From: Rhodosporidiobolus odoratus
Taxonomy: Eukaryota > Basidiomycota > Microbotryomycetes > Sporidiobolales > Sporidiobolaceae
Direction: 5' to 3'
Assembly: GCA_034387635.1 (NCBI GenBank)
Contig: JAOANU010000014.1
Coordinates: forward strand, 62,001-126,000
DNA: 64,000 bases
Positions 32,856 through 44,272 of the stretch are shown here, in pieces. The position numbers and the translations under genes were made by a program. A model generated the notes under the pieces. It ran no database searches. It had not been told where the DNA came from and saw nothing but the letters and a program-made list of their open reading frames with translations. How positions within the stretch are numbered: position 1 is the stretch's first letter; every line of letters begins with the position of its first letter.

Positions 32856-33687
32856 TTAAAGAATGCCTTTGCAGCCGAGCACGGCGAGGACGACAATTGC
32901 AGCGATGACGGAACCGCAGAGGACCATGAGGGTGACGCTGCGCGAGATGTGTCAAAGCGGCGGAATGGGAGGAAGGAATGCAGTCAGTTCCGTACATCTG
33001 GTTGCGAGGTATGCGGGTCAAGTGTTCTAGCGCAGGCTCCTCCTGCTTGGGTAGCCCACTGATACCTAGCGGAGGCGCTCGCTTCACAGTGTGCTGATTA
33101 TAGCCCTGCGCCTACTCCAGCTCATCCTCTCGCACAACAGGGACAAGAAGAAACAAGGAGGAAAATAACGCACCGTTTCCTCATCAATCGCGGGTCCTCC
33201 TTGAGCGCCTTCAACCCTGTCCTATCGTGCAGCAACGCACATGGAGGCTCGTCAGCATGCTGGCCGTATTGTACCACCGATTCAGAAGCAACACCAAGAC
33301 GAAAAGCAACTTACCCACCGATCTGCACCACAGAATGCTTCTCCCTCTCCGGATGTTGCGGCGGAGGCGGCGGCAATCCCCGTCCCCGTCCCTGAGCTCC
33401 CGCTCCCTGCTGGCCCCTCTTTCCCTGACCCTGTAGCGTGGCGAATGCTGTGTCGAGGCCGTCGCTGCTTGAAGTCGGGGAGGTTTGACCAGAGGAGTTC
33501 GCTGAATGGGGAGGAGGTTGAAGGGAGTCGAAGCTCTGCTTGCGTGTGCATACAGGCCGAAAGAGGTATGAGCGAGAGTCAGGCGGGATCTCTCATAGAA
33601 TGAGGAGTTGGATGAGAAAGAGAGGAAGCGCACCGTGGGAGAGTGAAGCTGGTGTGGGTGGTAGGGACGGGGTTGAGAGTAGCTCAT
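32856..33687 (-). CDS. Small tail-anchored membrane protein, unrecognised
   Basis: Four exons can be read in phase: MSYSQPRPYHPHQLHSPT; a Ser/Gly/Pro-rich exon from SFDSLQPPPHSANSSG to EREKHSVVQIGG; DRTGLKALKEDPRLMRKR; and VTLMVLCGSVIAAIVVLAVL followed by GCKGIL and stop TAA at 32856. The product is about 135 residues: a low-complexity cytosolic part, a compact charged segment and a single C-terminal helix with only six residues after it. That is the architecture of tail-anchored proteins inserted by the GET pathway. No SNARE heptads or known domain were seen. The charged segment HSVVQIGGDRTGLKALKEDP looks like the conserved core and would be the search handle. Confidence 0.6.
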
Positions 33688-33963
33688 AGTCTCGTCTAGC
33701 GCCTCTCCTCCTCGAATCCAGGGTATCAAGCAAGTGTGAGGTGATGAAGGATTCCGATCTGGTTGCGAACTGCTTGTTCGGTGTTTTTCTTCAGTCCGAG
33801 ATACAAGTTCTCTTACAAACACAGTCAAAACACGATCTCCAAGAGAGCACAAGCAGAATTACAATCAGCAATTTCAACCAGCATACACACGGAAGTAAAT
33901 ATTATCGAGGAACGAGAGATCACAGGGAAGAAAAAGTCCTCAAGAACGTCGAGCAATTCCCCA

Positions 33964-36900
33964 TCAAGCTGCCACTTCCGCCGCCATCGCCGGCTGCTCT
34001 CCATCTGCTGCTCCTGCTCCTTCCACAGCCACATCAGGCGTGGCGCCGTCTTCAAGAACGCCTTCATCGGGCTCGCCTTCTGCATCTTGGTCCTGCGATT
34101 CGTCCTCTTCAACCGGAAGTTGGAGGTGTAGGTCGGGGTGGTGAATGCGGTCGAAGCGCTCGGCAGAGTACTGCAGGTGCCACAGTCAGTGTTCTGTTGT
34201 TCAAGTTGCAGAATGACTAGACTCACCCAAGCCCAAAACAACGCCGACTTGAGTTGCAAGACATCCGCTCTCCAAAGGTCCTTGTGGCGAGTTTGTTCAC
34301 GGAACTCGTCCGTGACTGCAGACAGCACGAATCAGTCAAGGGCGACTGAAACGGAAGAAGGAGAAGAACGTACGTTTTCGACACCTCGTCACATTCTCCA
34401 GACTGACAAAGTCGCTGGCGACCTTGATACAGTCTGCAAAGTTGCAGACTTGGTGTGCGCAGCTGTATGCAGGTTATCAATGAGAATCAGCACCTGCGCC
34501 CGCAGCAGGAGGGGTGCGAAAAGCCAATTCGAAAACGAAGGCAGACGCACCCAGCAGGAATGAAGACAACTTCTCCCGGTCTTTGATGGATCCTGTAGCT
34601 CTTGACGCCCTTCTCTTCGAAAAGCTCGCGGCGGAGGACGACGTCGAGGAAGATTTGCTGAGTGTGTATTGGGCTGAAATGGGCGAGTGCAGTGGCAGCG
34701 GGCCGAACCGAGCGGCAAAGAAGACGCACACAACGTCAGCGACAGAGAAGACAAGGAAAGAGGGAAGAACGCACTCGTCATGCTTGACCATCGCTTCTTC
34801 CACCTCAATCCCCTCGTTCCGAGCTAATCGTTCGTAGAGGAATTCGCGGATCTGAGCAGCATTGAGATCCTCGAGTCAGCTTCTGTTATACGACTGGATA
34901 TGCGCGAGAGAATATAAAAGGTCGAAGCGCACCTTCTCCGAGTCTTCGGCTCTATACAAATCCCAGACTGCGACGCCGGGCGAGCCATCGGGTCCAGGTG
35001 AGGACCAAAGCATGAGGTTGAGGGCTGAAAATGGAGTTTACATCAGTTAGGCCACGGGTGCAGACATGAACAGTAAATATCGCATTGGGGCGTACCGTCT
35101 GCGACATCCACTGTCGGTCACAGAAGAAGATAAGGGTCAGTGCCGTGACTACTCCCGAACCTGGCATCGTCCATGCCGACAGAGACAGACGACAGCAAAC
35201 GAAGGCTTGGATGAAGCAGTCAACGCACTATGCAGCTTAGTCGAACCCCATCCTCCTTCCCCGTCATCCGAGATATGCGAGAAGTAGCTGCGCGTCCAAG
35301 CCAAGTATCAGCCCATCAATTTTCTTCTCCTGACGCAGAGAGGGTCGTTCGAGGGCAAGCAATCCAACGCACCCTTTCGGCCCAAGGTCAGGTGGATTCG
35401 AATTCAACGGCGAGTGGCTTGAGATGTTCAGGACGCCATCGCGGCGGGTGACGGTACCGGCGGGAAGAGCGGACATGAACTGCAGGGGAAAGACACATGA
35501 GCGTCGGATACAAGCGAACGAGGTGAGGAGGCGATAAGGGGCTCACGTCGTGCCACAATTCGGGGTACTTGTTCTTGAAGTCGTGTGCTGGTGGCCAGTC
35601 CTGCTCGAGTCGAATGGATAGATGGATAAATGAAAATCAGCTTGCCGGGAGCCAACCATGCGCATTCGATCTTCCTTGGCTAGAGCTAGCGAGGCAGACG
35701 AAAGGCGAAAAAGGCCGGTCAGGAAACGCACCTTGATCTTCTCACTAATCCCATCCAATCTCTCCTCGGCCTTTCCAAACGTCCCAAAAAACTCCGCAAC
35801 AGTACACCGTCTAGTTCCCTCCTCCCTCTCCTTCTCCCTCGCCTCCCTCTCCTTCTGTCTCTCCTTCCCTTCCTTACTCCGTTCCGGTTTCAACTCGACC
35901 CATTCTCCATCTTCCTGGACCATGATGGGTTGATTTTTGGGTGGAGGAGGTCGGTTGGATTGGACGGTGACGGGTTCGTCCCCGGCTAGGGCGGTGATGT
36001 AGTCTGGACTCCAAGGGAGGTGGGGGTAACCGGAGGGAGGGATGGGAGAGAGGTCGACGACGAAGGGCTGTCCGAGAGACCAGAGGGAGCGGAATAGGTC
36101 GGTCTGAGGTGTTGAAGAGGCGGGAAGAGCGGAAGGAGGTGTGAGGACAAGATGTGACGCGAGGGATGTAGGAAAAGGTGCAGGAACAGAACCCGCGGAT
36201 GGCTCAGGCGCTGGCGTAGACGAAGCGGCTTTGACACGTTCAGCGGCATCAGCTGCCGAAGGCCCTGCAAGTTCAGCTGGAGACCAGTCATCTTCCTCCT
36301 CCTCCTTCTCCGGTTGTTGCGATTCTTCCTCGGCGCCAAAGTGAGTCTTGACCGTGTCGACGTCCATATCGGCCGGTATCAGCGCACCCGGAATACGAAG
36401 AATGGGGTGGCTGTTCTCGGGCTCCGGGACCTCGACCGTGTGACTCTGAAGCCATGCCTTCCCTTCATCCGTACCCAGCCAGTCGCCCTTCATCTCGACC
36501 ATGGGGTGAGCAGCCTGCCACTTCTCCATCTCGCTAATGAGGCGTTCTAGTTCGGGAAGATCGACCCGGGTTAGGGGGACGAAGTGCGAGGGAGAATGGT
36601 CGGCATGCTTCATCCTGATGCAGAGGCGGAGTTTCGATACCGAGTTGGGAGGAAGCGCGGCGGCAGCGGAGAGTATCGGGTCGTTCGGTGGAGGGTGGTC
36701 ATAGATGAGTTGGAGTGGGGGAGGTTCCTCCATGGAAGATAGTAGCGAAGGAGGCGGGACGTTGACAATCTCGACGGCGTCGAGCATCTTGGCGCAGTCA
36801 AGGCAAAGCTCCCTACCGCAACGCTGACAGATGAAGCTTCCGCACGGCATCGTCGAAGCGCATCCATCGCAAGTCGCCGTGACTGCCAACTCGCGCTTCA

Positions 36901-38924
36901 TCTTGGCGCAGTCTGGTCGCTTGGCGTGTTCGAGTTCTCGCTTGAGCCATGGGATGAGGTTCTCGGCGGCGGCGGTTTTGAGGATTTCGGCGTCGGCGAG
37001 GGTGAAGGGTCGGTCGTATTTTGTCGGGAAGTGAGGAATATCGTCGTCTTCGAGCGAGGTAAGGAAGACGGGATCGGCCGTCGGCACGCCATCCTGGTCG
37101 ACGGGGAAAGACCGCACGCCTCGGAAGAGACAGGAGTAACCCGTACGGCGAGTCGTGCATTCGTGACACTTGTCGTAGAAGTTGAGGATGGGGGCGAGGG
37201 GGTTCGAGGCAGACTTGTTGGCGCAGGTGAGGGGTTGGAGGATAAAACCGTCGTGAGAAGGCGGAGGAACGGCTGTATGTATGGCGTGGCATCAGCGTCA
37301 CGACAGGGGGAGGAACCACCAGATCGACCAACGCACCCTTCTTCAGCTTCGGCGCTTCAGAGTCCCTTTCTTCCTTCTTCGCTTTGCCCTTCCCCTTATT
37401 CTTATTCTTCGGTCGTGCCCGAGCTCGCGACCGTCCCTTCTTCCCCACCTTCTGTTTCTTCTTCGCCGGCTCCTGCATCTCGACCCCAACCCCTCCAAGA
37501 CCCATTAACAACTCAGCCGCCGCGCCCAGCTCAACTCCAGCAAACCCATCATCTTCATCCTCGTCTTCGTTCTTGACGGAAGGTTCGCCGTCCGCGTCCT
37601 CATCTTCTCCGGGGCCGGCGTAGGAAAAGACCGCGACGGGCGAGCTGGCTCTTCCTTGCCCATTCGCAGGCATGGGAGGAGGGATGTTGTCGTCGTCATC
37701 GCCGCCGGCATGCGGCACCGGCGTGTTTGCGCCACTATGACTGAGGGAAAGCAGCGCGTCAGCGTGCGGGTCGTGGTTTTGCGCGCGTTGCTTCCCCTTC
37801 CCGCCAGCGCTGGCGCCATTTCTGGCTGGAACGGGCATGACGGGGGAGGGCATGACGGGAGAAGCAAGGGATCGAAAGTCGCCAACTACGCTTCGTCTGG
37901 CACCGGTGGAAGACCGAGTCCCGTGGCCGCCGCCTGCGAGGACGGTCTCGTCTTCTTCCTCGGTGCTCAGTCCGAGTGGCGGGGTAGGAATCGGTCCGAC
38001 GGGCAGCTTGGGAAGCTGGAGAATCTTGGGCTGCATCGGTTGTTGCAGGTTGGGCGAAGGAGAGCGTGGACGCTTGTGGCTGTTTCCGCCGACGCCTGCT
38101 CCGTTGAACTGCGATGGCGGGGTCGGAAGCCCGGCCGGAATCGCTCCGTTGTAGTCAATCTTGGGCGCGAGTTGAGCGAGCGGGAGAGTTGTGTCGTAGA
38201 GGTGTTTGCTGGTGAAGAATGGCCTCGAGCCGTTCGAGGCGGGTCCTGGAGGAAGAGAGGGGAGGTTGGCGGGCAGACCCGACGGCGAGCCGGCGAGGCC
38301 CGGTTGACCAAAGGGAGCCAGCTGTCCGTCTGACACCTGGGCGTACGGGTGCGGCTGTACCGGTGTACCTTGGCCGCGGCCAGAAAACGCCACCGGGGGC
38401 CTAGGGAGGGCCGATATGGACGGCGTGTTGACCTGTGACGAAGGACCGTGCATGTAGTTGCCACCATAGGCGTAAGGAGCATGTTGCGAATGACCCTGGA
38501 CGGCATACGGCATCTGCTGACGCTGTTGAGGGAGTTGAGGAGGCGGAGGAGGGTAAGGGTAAGGTTGGTAGGCTACGGCCGACAGCGCCGGAGCGGGATC
38601 GTAGGCTGTAGACGGAGGTCGACCATTGAGCGACTGGGCGGAAGATGGAGGTGGTGGGGAGTTGTCGAGGTCCATCGCTCCAGCGCCATTGCTCAAGACG
38701 GTACGGCTAGACGAGACGGGTGGTCCGCCTCGTTGCCCGACCGCGTAGCTCGGCTGCCCGTACCCATTAACCATTCCTTGACCGTTCTGTGGTGCGACGC
38801 CACCCTGAATTGGCTGTGGTGGCCATGCTTGGAAAGAATGGACGCCTCCTCCCCCGGTAGTTGTTGTAGTCGTCGACACGGTCGCCTGAGGTGTTCGCAT
38901 ACTCCGACGGGGTGCTGAAGCCAT
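33964..38924 (-). CDS. KDM3-type JmjC histone demethylase with N-terminal disordered region
   Basis: JmjC enzymes use Fe(II) and 2-oxoglutarate; KDM3 members act on methylated H3K9. The first exon (38924 to about 37340) encodes about 530 residues of Pro/Gln/Ser-rich disorder with basic nuclear-localisation-like stretches (KKKQKVGKKGRSRARARPK). A cysteine-rich region follows: KCHECTTRRTGYSCLFRG and CDGCASTMPCGSF with CQRCGRELCLDC. Then come DFKNKYPELWHDFMSALPAG and DLGPKG, the segment preceding the KDM3 JmjC core, and the core itself: KLHMDVADALNLML (HxD iron ligands split by introns), GVAVWDLYRAEDSEKI, RPGEVVFIPAGCAHQVCN (third His) and CIKVASDFVS. The acidic C-terminal tail stops at TGA 33964. 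All three metal ligands are present, so an active enzyme is predicted. Confidence 0.9.
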
Positions 38925-39215
38925 GCTGTGGTTTTTGCTTCCCTACTCGACTCTTCTAATGGAGAGCGAGCAGAGAACGAGAAGTCGAGAGGAAGGGGAA
39001 AGCGAGGGGTCGATTATACAAGTCGATCGCACTGGAGAGAGTAGTGACTGGGTGATGGGTGATCTCGTAGAGTGTGTCGACTTGTCTGTCCTACTCTTAT
39101 CTTGTCAGACAGAGGAGAAGTAGCGAAAGTTGTACAGCGCTCTCGCCCTTCGATTCAATCTCCCTCTGAGGTCCCATCATACTCGACTGCAAACCCACTA
39201 GAGTGACTATACACA

Positions 39216-40322
39216 ATGACAGCAGTGCCTTTACCATCAGCACAACACCCTGCCCTTAGACAACTGCTGCCATCAACAGTACACGCCCACCCACTCCGGG
39301 TCACCTCTCAACAAACTATGAGTACCTCGATAGCCTTCGCACTAAATCATCTCAGAGTCCGTACACCCTTCCAGCCAAGTGCCGCCTATCTGCCAAGCTG
39401 ATCACGGTCACTCGCTTAGCAACCAGACTCGCAACCTCTCGTCCTTCATTGCCTTCCCTCGACTTCCTCTTCAACCCCGTCGTCAACCTCGGATCCAGCC
39501 TCCCTCTCGAACAAAACAGCCGAAACCTCCGTCGCCGCCCTCCCCAAGCTCGTCTCCCTGTCGGAAGTTATCCAGCGAGAATGGTTTTTCGTCCCGCTTC
39601 CTTCCTCGTCCTCTTCTTCTCAGCCGTCCACCTCGCAACTCGCGCCACCTTCTCCCTCACTACGTGCACCTGAGGATCAATCAGCCATCGCGCAGGCGGC
39701 TCGAACCAAAGGGCTGCATCAGTACACCCTATTGACGACTCTCGAAGAATTAAAACTCGCGGATCCGACAAGGAAAAGCAGTAAGGATGCTGAAGAGGAT
39801 GAGATCGCTAGGCAAGAGGAGGAACTTGTTGTCATGGGCTGGCTGACAGGCAAAGCGGGCAGGGAGAAGAGGTGAGCACTGCGCCAAACTGTTTGCGCAA
39901 TTGACTATCTGGCGGACGAGGACGCTAAAGCGTATCGCTTACCCGGATGCGCAGACCGCGAAAAAAGCACACTCCGACCATGCTGGTCGTTCTCGCAACC
40001 GCCTCTATACCGGAATTAGTCGGCTCGCGGAATTGGACGTATGTTCCTTTCCTGCTTTTTCTCCTGCCGCCTATGGTGTTGAACCCCTCGGTTGCCGACT
40101 CATTCGCATAGCTACCAAGCATCAACACCTCCTTCCCGTGCCTCAAGCAAGCGCGGTGCTTCCTCCGCCGAAGGCGCTGCAAGCGGCGAGGTAGCGGAAC
40201 CCGACGGGACGAAAAAGCGTCGCAGGCGAAGGCGCGCCAGGGCGAAGCAACTTGACGCAGAGACAAATGCAGGTGAGGGCATGGATGTAGACGTCGCAGC
40301 GGACGCGAGTAATCAGGAATAA
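39216..40322 (+). CDS. Alba-domain RNase P/MRP-like subunit (Pop6/Rpp25-type)
   Basis: Exon 1 starts at ATG 39216 (or the in-frame ATG 39319). A 50-nt intron at about 39379-39428 restores the frame into SVAALPKLVSLSEVIQREWF. Then come an Ala-rich insertion, GLHQYTLLTTLEEL, and after another intron PRKKHTPTMLVVLATASIPE. The last exon encodes a basic tail (GTKKRRRRRRARAKQLDAE) ending at TAA 40320. The order - a hydrophobic helix with VSLSEVIQ, LHQYTxLxTLEE, then a terminal basic beta-strand pair (KxxTPTMLVVLAT) - matches the Alba fold of eukaryotic Rpp25/Pop6 and Mdp2-like RNA-binding proteins. The Ala/Ser/Pro insertion within the domain is longer than usual. It is divergent from the KDM3-like gene with 291 bp between starts. 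Confidence 0.65.
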
Positions 40323-40689
40323 GCTTAAAGGCAGTACATCCCTTACCTCGTCGAAGCACTTCGGGAGGTTTCGGCAGGATCCCTTCGCAACGCTTTGGAG
40401 TGCGAGCTCGCTGACCCCTGCCCTTTCCCCGAGGTTACCGGTGACCAATGATTGTCCAGCTGTCGCCAACTTGGCTCGACCACTGGGTCCTCTGCACCGC
40501 CCACCTTGGCCGCTAACCTCCTCTCGCTAATTTAGTCTCAACTGGCGGACAAGGTTCATCGACTACGCCTCTTCGGCGCTCGGCCTGCAATTCTTGCGAC
40601 CATCTCCCGCGTCTTTCCCCTCCCACTTCCAACTCTCTGTGTGCCGATTACCTTTAGGTTATCCGGCGTGTTTGACAGCACGCGCAAAA
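40323..40689. other. Intergenic, no gene seen
   Basis: Region between the Alba-type gene and the first repeat-unit gene, both on plus. Presumed terminator and promoter. No further structure seen. Confidence 0.45.
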
Positions 40690-41672
40690 ATGCCTTCGCT
40701 CCCGCCATCCTCCCCGACGTCCGAGTCTGGTCTGACGGACGTACCTAAACGATTCCGCTTCGCCCCTCGTCACCACGACGCCGACACGAACGTCGAGGAC
40801 CCACCTTTGCCTCTCGTGCGTCGCATCTCGTCGAGGTTTCGACCCGTCGCTCGCTTGAATACCGCAAATTCAACCTCGTCTGCCGGCGGTGGTGGCGGAC
40901 AGCCTTCAAGGCGGAACTCCATCATGCAGCGCTTGCTGTCGCCTGTCAATGGGTCGGACCTGGGTTCTCTCCAGAAGCATTGGGACAATCTGCTGAAGAA
41001 TGAAGAGAGTCAGTCCCTAAATTGTGTTTCCCCTTCCTGTAAGTGGACAATGACTGACGCCATACTGCTTGGCTGCGTTCTCAGGATACACATCCAAGGA
41101 TCGCGAGCAAGAATTCAACAACACCATACCGCCGCTTGCGAAGAGATGGGCCACCATAACCTGCCTACAGAAACCGGGTGAAACAGAAGAAGACCGGGAA
41201 AGGAGACTCAAGGCGGTAGCCATGCAACTACAAGGAGACTTACGAACGGTGGAGGGCCGCAGAGGGGAGATCCCTGAGGGTAAGTCGTGCACTCCTACAC
41301 ATCGCAACCTATCGGCCCCGCCGCAAACAGATTCTGGAAACTGCACACTCTGAACGCAGGTCGCGGGCACGGCGAGCACGAGCAACAGCTCCAGAACCTC
41401 GACGCCGAGACTCGTCTTCTGGAAAGGAAGCTCAAGTACCTGCGCGAGCGCTGTCCGGAGGCCTCCTCTGCTGGTACGTTCGCCCGCTTTCCTATGCTAC
41501 AACGTCCTTTTGTCTGCTGCATCGACCTTTTTGTCTGCTACATCTTCGTTCTGGCGTTGTCTCGTGCGCTGACTTATCAGCATCCCTCTACTGCACAGAT
41601 GCGACCGCCCACATTCCCCTCGACCGTCATAGATATGTCAACCAGCCGCCTGCGTGGCAGACCGAACGCTGA
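40690..41672 (+). CDS. Single-copy member of an unrecognised repeat-unit family
   Basis: Not recognised. ATG 40690 opens a Ser/Pro/Arg-rich leader (MPSLPPSSPTSESGLTDVPK), then LLSPVNGSDLGSLQKHWDNL. After intron 1: RYTSKDREQEFNNTIPPLAK, then RWATI. After intron 2: GEHEQQLQNLDAETRLLERK, then LKYLRERCPEASSA. After intron 3 the last exon reads HIPLDRHRYVNQPPAWQTER and stops at TGA 41670. All four exons have counterparts with matching order and splice positions in the next gene (42223-43939), so the two are tandem paralogues. The unit is about 130 residues and predicted mostly alpha-helical from its Leu/Arg/Glu pattern. No signal peptide, membrane helix or catalytic motif is visible. It is probably lineage-specific. 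Confidence 0.65.
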
Positions 41673-42222
41673 AAAGCCAGAGGCTGATTTCGCAAGGCAT
41701 CGTAGCGTAGGCATGCGCAAGAGCTCAACATTTATTCGTTTTTCCTCTCTTTGTTCTGGTGCACCCTGATCTCAGGATCGACTGTCAGCAACTCAGCCTT
41801 CCCGCCACCAGATACACGCTAGCAGACACAGCGCGGATCGCGAGTCCTGACCTATTTCTCTAGCTCATTGCTACCTACCCTGCCTTTGAGTTTTTTTCGC
41901 CTACCTTCTCAGATTCGCTTTTGAGTGAGGGTCTTTAGCTCTTAAAAACTTGTCGCGCTTTCCATCCCCGCTAGGCGGTGCATGAGATCTATGCGCATAG
42001 CACACCGAGATGTGCTGGGGTTTGTGCTCGACCGCGAGGTGAGCGGAGGGAAGAAGACGGCAGGCAACGAGCAGGAGGAGAATATTCAAGGTGAGTCTTT
42101 TCGCTCGCTACCTGTGTATATGTCCTGACACTTTCCCTCCTTCCAGCTGCTCTGCAGCCCGTCTCCTGCTTCACTGCCGTCACTCGCGCTTGGCTTCGCT
42201 CGTCCCGCTGCGTCGGAAGATC
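41673..42222. other. Intergenic, no gene seen
   Basis: Between the two paralogous genes. No exon or further copy of the repeat unit was found here. It presumably contains the promoter of the downstream gene. Confidence 0.45.
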
Positions 42223-43939
42223 ATGTCAAGTCAGCGACCGCTAGTTCTCCCTCTCTACGCCGCCGCCAGAGACGATCGTACGCTTCGACGACGCACGCGT
42301 GCTAACTGCGATGACGAGGATCAAGCGGAAGCAGATTATCGATACCCGTCAGCACAGCGACCCTTGTTTCCCTCTTTCCGGCAATCTCTTTTACCTACGC
42401 CTCCCTCCGTCGTCTGCCGCACTTCGCCTGCCGCTGAACAGACCCGAGATTGCGGAACGCGTAGCACTCTCCCTCAAGTCGCCCACGAGTTCAACTCGGA
42501 ATCGTCGCTGACCTGTCTCGAACGGCAATGGTCTGCTTTGTTGCAGCATCCGCATCGTATTAGTTCGTTCCCGGCCACTTCGCTGCTATTCCCGATTAAA
42601 CTGATATAGTCTTGTTCTGCAGCTGACAGGGAGCGATCCCGCACAGACAGGATGGCGCTTGTCGCCGACGCATTGGCGGAAGCGTGGGTTGAGGCGGAGA
42701 CAGCGAGGTGTGATGGAGAAAGCGAGGCTGCTTGGGCGTCTCGAGTGAAGAGAGTGAAGGCGGAGCTCCTCGAGAATAGACAAGGACTGAAAGGTGAGAT
42801 CGCAGAGGAGGAAAAAGAAGGAAAGGAGAGTGGTGCGCTGTTCTCTCTTTACCAGGGGTCGCTGAGGCTGACTTCGTGCTGAATCCGGCGATGATAGACT
42901 TCGGTGAACGCGCTCTCGACCATGTGGACGACTTCAAAGCGAAACATCTTCTTTGCGAAAAGAAGCTACGATGTCTGCGTCGTCGTTGCCCGTGGGTCTT
43001 TACGCCGCATGCAGCCCTCGTACCCCTCCCTCCGATTCCTTCGACGCCTGGGCATCCCGGCCAGGGAGTCCTGGACAAACCGCTTCCCCCGCCCGAGACC
43101 GCTCGGCCTCGCCGTTCGCGTTCCACCTCGCTCTGTTCGGCAGCAACCTCAGCATCTGGCCGACCCAACAAGCGATCTGTGCTCAGACGAGTAGTCGACC
43201 GGATCCTGGGGCCGGTGAACGAGTCAGACCTGCGCTCGCTGGAAGCGCATTGGCAGGAGCTTTTGGCAAACAAGGATGGTGGTCCGTTTCATTTCCCTTC
43301 CTTCCTGTCTAACCATGGACTCGCGCTGACAGCTTTGAGACCCTTGTAGAGTACTCTGAAACTGAACGAGCTGCGGCGTTGCGAGTTTGCGCTCCTGTCC
43401 TTGCGGCGAGATGGGTAGATGTGAATACTCGTCGAAGGAAGGAGGACGATGAGCACTGGTTTGCTACGATCCAGGCGTTGGCGGATGGCCTCTTGCGAGA
43501 TCAAGCGGGACTTGAGGCCAATATGGACAAGCTGAAACGGAAGGGAGCTGGAGATGGTGAGTCGCCTTTCCGATTTTCGAGCAGATCTCGGACACACAGC
43601 CTGACCACCCATCACTTCCCTTCAACAGGACATTCACAGCATCCTTTTTCGAAGGACGAGCGGCAACTACAGACTCTCGACGCCAAGCTGTACCTTTGCG
43701 GGAAGAAGCTGAAATACTTGAGGAGGAAGTGTCGGTGGGCGTTCCCGCCAAGTGAGCTCTATTCAATATTACCCTCCTCAAGCTTGGTGACACTTGCTGA
43801 TTGTCTCCTACCGTCCTTCCTCCCGCCCTTGACTCTCCGCTCCTCTGCGTTCGCTCGCGAAGGAGTGGATAAGGAGGAATACATCCCCCTTGATCGGACC
43901 CGGTTCGTTAACACCGGTCCGGCTTGGCAGATGGTATAG
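42223..43939 (+). CDS. Two-copy member of the same unrecognised repeat-unit family
   Basis: Not recognised. From ATG 42223 (MSSQRPLVLPLYAAARDDRT; an in-frame upstream ATG at 42091 is also possible) the protein has a basic leader and then two consecutive units. Unit 1: SLTCLERQWSALLQHPH, DRERSRTDRMALVADALAEA, LDHVDDFKAKHLLCEKKLRC, LRRRCPWVFTP. Unit 2 follows in the same exon after a Pro-rich linker: ILGPVNESDLRSLEAHWQEL, EYSETERAAALRVCAPVLAA, RWVDV, ERQLQTLDAKLYLCGKKLKY, LRRKCRWAFPP, and the shared tail YIPLDRTRFVNTGPAWQMV. Stop TAG ends at 43939. The tail appears only after the second unit, as if a tandem duplication fused two genes and lost the first unit's terminal exon. Helical, no membrane segment, function unknown. 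Confidence 0.65.
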
Positions 43940-44272
43940 ACCTATCTTTGTTCAGCTGTCGAAGCAACGGCGACCGGGCAGCTTCTGACGGGAGCCGAAA
44001 CAGCGAATGTGTCAGGAAGGCTTGCTGTGTTTGCTCCCGTTCCTTGTTTTCCTGACTATTATCTGGCTCGCGCTACTCCGTGGTGCCGGGTGGAGAGCCC
44101 TCAGCGACTTTGCTCTCGGAGCTCGCTATACAGAGTGCGCCAACGCCGTCGCTCCGCCAAGTCTCGCTCTCGCCCGTCTTCCTGTTTTTGCCTCTTTCCT
44201 CCTCCCTCTTTCGCTCCTTCGTGTCTATCTCGCTCTCCTTCGTACGTACGCCGAGATCTCCGCGCGGCTAGC
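43940..44272. other. Intergenic, no gene seen
   Basis: Region upstream of the multi-pass membrane protein gene. It is pyrimidine-rich immediately before ATG 44273, as in many leaders of this genome. No gene seen. Confidence 0.45.
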
